Positions 54,976 through 64,000 of a stretch of DNA of 64,000 nucleotides are shown here, in pieces (positions within the stretch are counted from its first letter, which is position 1; each line of letters opens with the position of its first letter). A model generated the notes under the pieces. It was not told the origin of the DNA. It saw nothing but the letters and a program-made list of their open reading frames with translations, and did no database searches. This DNA comes from Escallonia rubra (taxonomy: Eukaryota > Streptophyta > Magnoliopsida > Escalloniales > Escalloniaceae). The position numbers were made by a program, and so were the translations under genes. The stretch is taken from positions 594,904 through 658,903 of the forward strand of contig JAVXUO010002582.1 of NCBI GenBank assembly GCA_033065855.1, written 5' to 3'.

Positions 54976-55382
54976 TCTCCGTCAGGGTGCCTGCGTGACT
55001 GGCCTACGTGCTCCGGCACTGGGGGCTTGCGTCGGCACCCCTAGGGACTATGACCCCCGGGTCACTCCGAGACGGGAGCAGGTCTTCGGAGGGCATCGCG
55101 CCTAGTTCACCTGGCAGTTGGGCGTCGGGTCTTCCCCACCGCTGCCAGGCCTGTGGGACTCCGCAAGGGCTTGGATTGGAGGCTAGATCAAGGGGGTTCT
55201 CTGGCCACACCGATGCGGTGGGAGCCAGTCTTTCCAGACAGACAGAGCGACGCTGTGAGGAGCAGGCCGGTTGAATATGCGATCTGACAGTCCATGGAGC
55301 ACCGGCACCCGTGGACCCCCCGGTGACGTGTCACTCCCGGGGAGCGCCACGTGTCGGTTAATGACATCATCATCTCAATCTC

Positions 55383-55390
55383 TATAAATA
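55383..55390 (+). promoter_or_regulatory. TATA box of the LTR promoter
   Basis: TATAAATA inside CTCTATAAATAGAGG, about 290 bp from the right end of the GC-rich LTR; a start site would be expected near 55415. The context is typical of plant gypsy LTRs. Activity is unknown. Confidence 0.5.
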
Positions 55391-58300
55391 GAGGTCTTGA
55401 GAATTCATTTGAAGGGAATAACATTTGGACATTTTCAGAACATTTTCATTTTCTCACTCTAGAATTCTAGAGAGAGAAACATACAGCACCCTGACTCTGG
55501 ACCTAAGCATCGGACTGTGACTGTCATCGTGTATTCATCTCGCGCTATCGCCCTCGCAGCACTGCCACCCTCGAGTTCTGTCTGGGAAGCCCTTGGTCTC
55601 TGCCCTTGTTCCACCCTTGCTGTCTCTCACTTTACATACTTGGAAGCTGACTCGGACTGCAGCCTTTGTGGCACCATATATATATGTGTGTGTGTGTGTG
55701 GGGGGGGGGGGGGAAGAATGTCACTGAGCGACAAGGGATCGAGGATGGAGATCGAAGTGAGGATGATTTCGAGTTGAGTAATCCATAGCGACCAACCACT
55801 GTACCATAGTCCAAACTCTAGTTGTGATGTACTCTTCATTAATCGCGTTCAACGGCAAGAGAACTATACAAAAACGTTTGGAGATAAAAGCCATTTGGAT
55901 TCCAGTAGCTTTCTTATCAACGATTGTGTGAGAGCATCTATTTCACGACCCTTTTTTGTCTCTGAACAAATGCATTCACAAAGATATAAACTTTTAGCCA
56001 CGAAGAAGGGTGTAAAAGAGTATAATTGAAAATAGACATTCTTATGTTATGTTTTTTTATTGGCACTAGTTGGGTGCACGTGAAGATCGATAGAGAAAAA
56101 TTAACTTGGTTACGCTTTCCTTTTACTATTAAATTCTTGCCATGTTAGTTCTATATATGGTTTACTGTCCTAAATCCCCAAACCGGGAAATATTTTACGT
56201 CAAAACAGTTATAAGAGGTTGTAGTATTTAAATATTACAGGTATATCTTTGTAAAATAACAAAAAATACCATTTCAGCCGAAAGTACGTAACATAGAAAT
56301 TGCACCCCACAACAAAGTACACATGTGTTATCGGTCAATTCCAACTCGAGCATTGTTTCAAAAAGGAAAATATCACGAGAGATGCAAAAAGCAGTCAAAT
56401 GTAAATTACTCTTTACACCTTTGTAGCTCGGAAAGTACAAACTAAAACTACACACACGAACATTGCGCTCAATTGCATATATTTTATTTTTTGCCAAAAA
56501 TAAAATAAAATTATTCGGGATAGTGCAACTCTTGAAAAATTATGTACAATACAACATCATTACCTAACTATCAGAAGCCAATATCAAATAATACTTTCCA
56601 AACACAAAGAACAGCTTACTAAAGGTAGGTGGATAATACCATAATCACGAAAAGTAATAATTTGCCATCACTCCCATAATAATAATGATATAATTTTGCC
56701 TAACGCATCAGTACCGGAACTTTACCATCTCCATGACAACTTTTTCTTCTAGCATCTGATATAAATCACCTTGCATAATGGAACTTTACCACGTTGCATA
56801 TTATTATATTTTTTGCTGCGTTGAATTAACAAAGTTACCCGTGCAATTGCTGGTCTTCTTCCTTAAGTGCGACAATCACGAGCTTTTACCTGGTGAGGCG
56901 TAAGCAAAAATGCAAACTAAAATCATAACACGCATATTATGCAAAATTATAAGTCTAACAAAAAAAAATTGCTACATCCTAAATAGAGAGAGGGTATTCG
57001 AAGTAACAATTAGAACCACCAGTACATAAAAGATTAAAAATAGCATTTCTCAAAAGTAAAAAAAAATTCATGTCAAGTCTTAGGTAGCGTCTGAAACAAT
57101 TTTTGTTTCCAATAATTTGTTCAGCTTTGAAAACTGAAAAAAAAATTACCGTTTGACAAATAAGTTTAGTTTTTTTTTTTCCTCCCTTCGATTTTATAAA
57201 CCACTTTTCAAAATTGAGCTATTTTGGATAGCTCCATTTTAGATTTTTTCAAATTTTTGAAGCATTTTATGTCTATTATCCCTTTCAATCTTCATCATCA
57301 ACACCTATCACCCAAGAATACTAAACCTCTAACATTGGGAACCACCATACTCATCGACGGCCACCACCACCAATGACCAACACCCCCGAACACCAAACTA
57401 CAAGAACTGTCAACCATCACAACCACTAAACGCGGATCTGCCACCACTACTGGTCAAAACAACTGAATACCGAATTTGCCAACACCGCCAACCACTTTAG
57501 CCACTGACTGTCGCCACCACTACCAGTGACCAACACCCACCACCACCGCCACTGATAACCACAACAACTACTGCCACCACTAACCAATATTGCCGAACAC
57601 CATACCCTATAACATCGTTCACCATCACGACACCACGACTCCTATAAATCCAAATCATCATCATATCGAACACCATTGTCCCTAGATCAAACACCACCAA
57701 AAGATTTTATCAATCGATTTGCCCTAGTATCTTCGATTTGCGCATGTAAATTCTAAACCAATCAAACCAATGAAGCCCTGATTCGTAAGCTAATGTGTTA
57801 TTGCCATAGTGATAGTTGGAAGATGGTATAGGAGATGTGTTGGTCGTGGTGTGACGCTTTTGATTATTGAAAATAGGAGCTCAGAAGCAGCTCCTAGGTA
57901 TTTAAAAATGACAGAAAAAAGAAAAGAGGAAAAATAGAAAAGAGAATAGAGGAAAAATAGAGAGAAAAAAAGTAAAAACTAATTATGCAAAACTGTATCA
58001 TACAATCCATCAGCTTTGTCAAAAAAGAACTCAAAGAGGTTTTGATTTTTTGTTTTTTTTTAAAATAAAAATTGAAATGAGTTTTAAACACACCCTTAAT
58101 TAAAACCCACCCTTTTGCATTAGGAAGCAAAATAAATAGAGAAAGGGCCAAATCTGAGAATGGATTGGACTTGATCCAATATCTGGTCAAGGTCCATTTA
58201 GACCCTATCTTTTCGACCCATAGTCCATTGGGTCTGTAGTTGAGTTGAAGCCCATTCCCTTAAGTCCTATCCACCGAAGGACCACAGCGGCTGGTCATCG

Positions 58301-59004
58301 GACCGTCGCGACAGCATCGGACGATCGTCGACTGGTAAGAGGCCAGCCGCCAGCACTTGTCGGAGTGCCGGCGGAAGAATTGAAAAAGGCCGGTCTGAGA
58401 GTGAGAGAGGGCTTGCGAGCGGCCCATCCTTACCAATTTCTCGTAACCAAGTGACAAACAACCCAGCCCTGGAATTAAGCCCAACTAAGTCCAAAGCCCA
58501 ATACAGCTAGTCCACTCTTATGAAGCTGAATTGGACCAACTGTCCGGATCTAGACTTACCAAAGCTCACCGTCCAGTCCAAGCATCCCGCAAAATCAGAG
58601 GAAATCATAAAAGAGCGGTGATGCCTAAGGTAAGTTTTCGGTGCGACATGGCCATCTATCTGTTGTGGATGTACGAACCGATCGCCCTGTCATCCGCTCC
58701 GCTATTTGACGGACGCGAAATTCGCTTTGAAAACAAGCAAAATCTGGGCCTCTCATGTCGACAACGTGGACGGTTAGATCACTGTCATTTTATCAAATTC
58801 CATAGTAAAAACATGCCAATTTTTTCATCCTGCGCCTGTGGAGCCCTAAATTACCAAGTGACATGAATTTGGCACCGTCATCGAATTTTTTTCTTGCACA
58901 TCCACAAGGTTGACTTGCCAAATGAACCTTCAACGTACTTCATAAAACACCGAGCTTAACTCCCACTTTTGAATTGACCACCCACTTTCGACGATTTCAA
59001 TTAC

Positions 59005-59160
59005 TTTGAGTTGGTATCAGTCGAAAAAAGTATACTGACAGATCTGGGTTTCGATCTTTATGTACCTCAACTTTTTATTTGAGTTGCACAAGGTCTCCTC
59101 GGCTGCACTAATACAATCTATGATAGATTGTCTATCCAAGTAGAAATGTAAGACCTATCA
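59005..59160 (+). mobile_element. SINE-like sequence
   Basis: TTGGTATCAGTCG and TCTGGGTTTCGATCTT have the spacing and partial sequence of pol III A and B boxes. No termini established. Confidence 0.3.
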
Positions 59161-61280
59161 AAATGTAGTACTAAGTGAATGAAAATTTCCTCGTTTTTTT
59201 ATCAACAGATGAAAGTGTTGAAACTTTAAGCGCAGGTTTAAGGTTGTTAATTTTTGCTATCAAGAAATTTGATCACAAGGGATCTTGCCATTCCCAACTC
59301 GAAAACAATATTCAAAAATTTTAATTTCAAGGATATTCCTCGTGACTAAGCTACACACGTGAAAGAAAAAGAAAGAATCTTAATGTTACAATTACAAGTT
59401 GCACGTCTATTCCAACAAACTACTCTCGGAATCATTTCAACGATATCATGGAGTGCATTTGCCACAACTTACGAAAATTCATTTTGCACTTATAATCCAT
59501 GCCTTGTTGTCACTAATGCATCCTCAGTGTCAAAAATATTGATCTCATATTAGCAAATTAAGTTGTAACACAATACAGATGTGTACATTCAAACGTCTCT
59601 TCCCTAACTTTGTACTTCAACTTCTCAACATGGCACATTAAGGTTGTTTGAGAGGAAGCCCCCTCGGCCCTCTGTCCGCTTGTTCTTCCACAGTCGCGGG
59701 TGTATTGCTTTGTCTAAAAGGCTTCAGGCTTCCATGTTTATGCACTGGTCTCATGTCCAGTTTGCTCGGGGCATTTAAGGAGACGGAACGCAAGGCAAAG
59801 TAACTCGTGCCAGTCTACAGCATGGCTAGCTAGAAAATAGCACTTGATCAAGTCTTAGAAAGTCCAACTAGCTAGGAATCTTAAGTTTGAGGGTCTGTTG
59901 GAACAGAGGATTAGACGTGTGATGGAGACTTGAAACGAAGACATTACTTCTGAGGATAGACAATGTTATTATCGCCAAAACCCTAGGTTTTTCGCGTTCA
60001 GCTGCGTGTAATCAAACTTATAGCGCTGCAGCTACTTCTTCGTGTAGCTCAGAGGCTTTAACCCTAACTATTATAGAGTTCCCCAGAATACAAGTCGTAC
60101 TTCCATGTACCAATTCCAACTCAGATGTTACCAAAGTAGTAAGTAAGAGTTGAAACTACTTTACTTGTAAACCTTTTCAAGTCTCATATTGGAACCTTTT
60201 CCTTTCTTTTCTTAAGCTAACAAGTTAGAAAAAAATTGAAAGTGTTTCGTCAACTGTTCCAATAAAATGTATTGATAATTCTTTGCCATTACTAGAAAAC
60301 TTTTTCGTTATTTCGGGTAATATTGCACCATGTGCCATAGAGTTGTTGAAACCGAAGCGCTTGTATTGCGAAATATTCTCAATAATACATTTGAGTATCT
60401 TCATATATAATGCTTATTTACGAGTAATAACTTTTTCAAAAAAAGAAAATAAATAAAATGGATGCAATACTGGTTATAGGAAAAAAGTTACAACCCTTAA
60501 TAGCGTGAGATAACTAATTATCACTGAATGCGATAATGTACTGCTAAGATTTGTCGCTTAAATTAATTATGATAAAATGTGACATATCAATCACATTTAG
60601 CAACTACTATTGTCACACGGGTCACAGGTAGAGAGCTACAATCTTGGTTATAACCATAATAACATGACTTTCTAAGGGATCATCAAGCATTGCTAGCTTT
60701 ATCTTTGGTCATCGACACAAAAATTAGTCCTAGAATACTAAAACAAGGTACCATCAAAGAAAAAGCCCAACAACCTTAGAAAACCCAAGCACCATTACAA
60801 TTAGGTTAAGATAAAAGTTAGTATTATCTTGAGACTTCAAAGGTCTGCCACTGTAAACTCTGATCAAGCCAATTGCATTAGCGAACTGAATCGAATTCAA
60901 ACCGAGCAAATCAACAGACAAGAAAGAAGAGAATAGAAGGGAGAGAGAGAAGTGGGGACCCAAGAATCGAAATGCCTGTCAAATGGGTGGTGGTAACTGG
61001 TAAAGAGGCGATCGAGAAGTGACTGATAACTGATGGGTGACGGATTCTTAAAAGCTTTCATCAACTTCTGCACAACTTTCACGCATTTGGCAACTCTTTC
61101 CATTTCCAGCAATACCCAACTCCTACTTTCCCCACTTCTCCCCTTGTTTAACCTTATTCGCAATCTTTTATTCACCGTATCAGAACGCACAAGACTTGAT
61201 CAAAGCTTTGGGAGCTAGGTTATTGAAGAAAATCAAAGAGAGACTTGGAATTTGGAGAGGGGGAGAAAAACCCAAAAATA

Positions 61281-63173
61281 ATGGCTCGTGGGAAGATCCA
61301 GATCAAGAAGATTGAGAACTCAACCAACAGGCAAGTCACGTACTCGAAGCGGCGCAGCGGCCTCTTCAAGAAGGCCAGCGAGCTTAGTGTTCTCTGTGAT
61401 GCTCAAGTCTCCATTATCATGATCTCCAGTACCAGAAAGCTTCAGGAGTACATCAGTCCCGGCATCTCGTGAGTTTTCTCTCTGTAAATCCTCAGGTTAC
61501 GTTATGCTTGGATCTCATTATTCTCTTTTCTCGAGGGAAAGGTAGTCCTTAGGTTATGTTTGGATCTCAGTCCTGGCATAAGCGCCCGTGCTTTTCTTTC
61601 CTCTAAACATCGCGTTAAGATTTCTTAGAACAAAACCTTGAGGTATGCGTGTGCTCATGTGTGAAACATATTTATGTACTCTCAGGACGAAAGAATTCTT
61701 CGATAAGTACCAGAAGGCCTCGGGGACTGACCTTTGGAGCTCCCATTTTGAGGTTCATCTCTCTCCCTCCACCCCCATCCCCCTCTATATCTGAACCTGT
61801 GTATTGGGTTTTTATATAGTGATTGATTAGTGTATGTGGTGGATGTAGACCATGAAAGAAGAGTTGAAGAGAGTGAGAGAGGTGAACAGGAATCTAGTGA
61901 GGGAGATCAGGTAACGTACAAAACTTTTGCTTAACCATGTCTCAATCCTTTTAGCTACTAGACTTTGGGGATGCATTTGGATCTTGCAGGCAGAGAATGG
62001 GGGAGAGTTTGCAGGACCTGGACTTGACAGAACTCGTAGCTCTTGAAGAGAATTTGGACAGCTCAGCGAGAACTATCCGTGAAACAAAGGTTTATCAATT
62101 TCCTTTCATGGAATCTAGGGTTGCTGTAATTGCTTTTCTCGTATTATCTGGTTTATAAGCTTACGAATTTTCCTGACAAAAAAGTTTCTTGCAGCTCTAA
62201 CGTCCAGTAATATAAATGAACCTTTTCACCCCCATATTCTTTGTTTTGTTATTCAGATCTCTAACCCCTATGTCCCCCCCCTCGCCACAAACCAACCACG
62301 ACCAAACATGAGAGTTTGGAGATAATGCTTGGCTTGAGCACGTACATTATTAAGTTATCGTTAATACCTTGAGCTCAATGAACTTGAACTCGCGTTTGGG
62401 GCGCATGCAATGCTTGTGCAAACACAAATTATAAGTTTGCTTGGCAAATATGCACCGAATGTTAGAAAACGACAATATACGATTTTGCAAATAATAAGGG
62501 TGGATTCCGTAGGAATAGATGACAAAAAATAGCAGAGATGACGGGAGAAAATCAGGAGAAAAAGAGTTGAGGCTAGAAAGTAGGAAAGCATTAGGAGGTA
62601 GGCTTACATCTAAAATTACTTTAATGACGATTGTTAATATTTTTAGGAGATTGGTAGAATGTTTTGAAAAGGCGGAATAAAAGGTACAATTGAAAGCTCA
62701 ATAAAGGTTTCACCTCAAGGGTGCTTTCGCTTAATCCGAGTATAGATGTCCTATCTACTCTCTCGATCTCAAAATGCACTTTAACGTTTTGCGGATACCC
62801 AAAGTAAATTTTGAGTAGCATCGGATCAAATTGTATCACTATATTAAACTAATAGTACTACTATATATTTAACAAGTCAAACTGGCATTACGTTTAAGCG
62901 GGTTGTTACATGCATAGCAATCAAATATATGCATCATGCTGCAATTATTTGTTCTAGCTTGCATTTCTCTAATTCTGATCCGTGTTCTTGGATCATCTAG
63001 GTATATTTTTGCTTAATTTCTGTACTTCTGATGAATATATTATACGAAATATGGTTTTCTGTTTGTTTCATGGAGTACGTTCTTTCAATATCATTCGGAC
63101 TATTGACTCAATTTCTTCTGTTGAATAACAGCTTAAGGTCATCGACCGTCAAATCGGCACTGGCAAGAAAAAG
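61281..63173 (+). CDS. AP3: MIKC-type MADS-box gene of the DEF/AP3 (B-class) clade, 5' part
   Basis: Floral homeotic transcription factor; AP3/DEF proteins pair with PI/GLO proteins to specify petals and stamens. Five exons are seen: 61281-61468 (188 bp), 61686-61752 (67), 61849-61910 (62), 61990-62089 (100), 63132-63173 (42). These sizes match the usual AP3 pattern and phases join correctly. Exon 1 is the MADS domain ([20 protein letters not shown], then [20 protein letters not shown]). The I and K regions follow ([40 protein letters not shown]), and exon 5 gives [13 protein letters not shown]. The last two exons, with the PI-derived and paleo/euAP3 C-terminal motifs, lie beyond the window, so AP3 cannot be told from TM6-type. 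Met 61281 begins the conserved domain; an in-frame Met lies 12 codons upstream. The MADS domain has MISSTRK where relatives usually have MFSS. A LINE relic sits in the following intron. Confidence 0.92.
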
Positions 63174-63224
63174 GTATCTCTTTGCAAATAAATGTACAAC
63201 TTGGTTCTTGGTTGTTCTTTTTAA

Positions 63225-64000
63225 ATAAAGGGTAAATTTTATTAATCACAACTCAAATGAACAACATTACATAGAATTGATCTTGCAAGTCAAGTACTAC
63301 TTTAACTGCACAAACTATTTAAAAGGTATATCCCACTGCAAGCAGAGATCCCAAAGGTCTTGTGTTCGAGTAAACTTCCAAATCATAGCTAATTCTTGTG
63401 TGAGAATAAAGTTCCAAGTCGTAGCTAATTAATTAGGAACAATCACGCTTTCAATGTGCTTGAACACCTGGTTAGGCTGTTGAAATTGCTTTTTGAAAAT
63501 CTCTAGCACTGCGTTCCCTCAAATGCAATAAAAAAGAGAGGCTGCAAGGGTAAAGTCTTCGTAGTTTTGCTAGAAAAATTGGTACTTAATAGAAAGAACC
63601 AAAGTCTTGCACTTCTAAATCCTAGCATCTTTGGAAATTTGGTAACCGGTTGCGAGAAATAAGCTGCTTTCACACATCAACGGTGAATGGGCAATCGAAT
63701 TAAAGATGGTTCAAGCTTTCTGAATGCTGGTTACATAGGTCAACAGTTGTAATACCCCAAGCCTTAAGCTTATCCTTTGTATTGAACTTCCTGTGACACA
63801 CCAACTATAGAATAAAGGCGGTTTTGGGGACAGTCTCTTGCCCTGCAGTTTTCCACCAAATCTCCTTAGGTCTATCAGGCCTAAGCTTCTCCCAAGCAGA
63901 GCTTACAGTGAACTCACCGGTATCGTAAGAGTCTACATAACAGCATCCTTCTGGTGTTGACCGGTATCGTAAGAGTCTACATAACAGCATCCTTCTGGTG
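63225..64000 (-). mobile_element. Decayed LINE (non-LTR retrotransposon) fragment with zf-RVT coding remnant
   Basis: On the minus strand, 63990 down to about 63650 translates to zf-RVT-like sequence typical of plant L1 elements: GEFTVSSAWEKLRPDRPKEI, WWKTAGQETVPKTAFIL, then after a stop TKDKLKAWGITTVDLCNQHS and FDCPFTVDV. Stops inside the domain (for example after AFIL and before FDC) show it is dead. It lies in the AP3-like gene's intron after exon 5 and runs off the right edge. The left border is estimated from loss of similarity and a T-rich stretch near 63225-63245. Confidence 0.65.
63916..64000. repeat. 44-bp tandem duplication at the window edge
   Basis: ACCGGTATCGTAAGAGTC begins at 63916 and again at 63960 and the copies agree to the last base of the window, so the second copy is cut by the edge. 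It falls within the LINE relic and disrupts its reading frame. Confidence 0.85.

Larger units (their letters stand above)
53124..55674 (+). mobile_element. Large GC-rich solo LTR of an LTR retrotransposon (probable)
   Basis: A GC-rich block with sharp borders in AT-rich DNA. It begins TGTTCCC and is bounded by CATAT at 53119-53123 and again at 55675-55679, a possible 5-bp target duplication. Near the right end TATAAATA (55383-55390) and about 290 bp of leader-like sequence resemble U3/R/U5 of a plant Ty3/gypsy LTR. The interior is mostly tandem minisatellites. No primer-binding site follows, no polypurine tract precedes and no gag/pol is present, so a solo LTR is the best reading. The right terminus is ambiguous (GGCAC rather than the usual CA), partly because the flank is TA-repetitive. 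Confidence 0.55.
52317..61280. other. Interval between COPA and the AP3-like gene
   Basis: It begins with the COPA promoter and leader, then a TA-rich microsatellite at 53089-53123 and the large LTR to 55.67 kb with a GT and G-run tail to 55713. A CCACC-rich stretch lies at 57300-57700, possibly related to the one in TFIIF intron 5. A SINE-like stretch is at about 59005-59160. The final few hundred bases should be the AP3-like promoter; I found no clear CArG box there. No gene recognised. Confidence 0.55.

Noticed and set aside
58531..58866. 111-codon open frame
   Set aside because: No recognisable domain, no neighbouring exons, mixed composition in intergenic DNA.

Overview
This is plant nuclear DNA, most likely from a eudicot: AT-rich, with GT-AG introns and six plant housekeeping or developmental genes among transposon debris. 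I did not place the species. There is no bacterial-type operon, CRISPR array, rRNA or convincing tRNA gene. No gene model points to a new biological system. The novelty lies in repeat architecture and a few gene details.

Layout from left to right. 1-6.3 kb is gene-poor: a copia-like remnant, a 293-bp tandem duplication, and a short hAT element with a perfect 8-bp target duplication. 6.3-11.2 kb (minus) is the small subunit of general transcription factor TFIIF (RAP30), in 6 exons. Its upstream DNA is duplicated, followed at 12.7-15.1 kb by a decayed LINE. A solo LTR sits inside the LINE, and one LTR edge was later duplicated. 17 kb holds a foldback MITE. 19.2-21.4 kb (plus) is an RD19-type papain-like cysteine protease (4 exons, TRIM retroelement in intron 2). 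It converges on 22.0-30.2 kb (minus), the V-ATPase membrane subunit a (18 exons, 811 residues). The two fit one compartment: the V-ATPase acidifies the vacuole, and RD19-type proteases are vacuolar and acid-active.

30.2-36 kb is intergenic with a second hAT-family relic. 36.0-37.4 kb (minus) is a SHI/STY-family transcription factor closest to SRS5. 37.4-45.9 kb is intergenic. 45.9-52.3 kb (minus) is coatomer subunit alpha (3 exons, 1217 residues), with a Stowaway MITE in its second intron. 53.1-55.7 kb is a GC-rich, minisatellite-filled element read as a large solo LTR. 61.3 kb to the right edge (plus) is the first five exons of a DEF/AP3-clade MADS-box gene. A broken LINE lies on the opposite strand of its next intron.

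Exon borders were read by hand from GT/AG sites, codon phase and remembered family protein sequences. Every join within the six genes keeps phase. UTRs, transcript ends and repeat family names are less certain.
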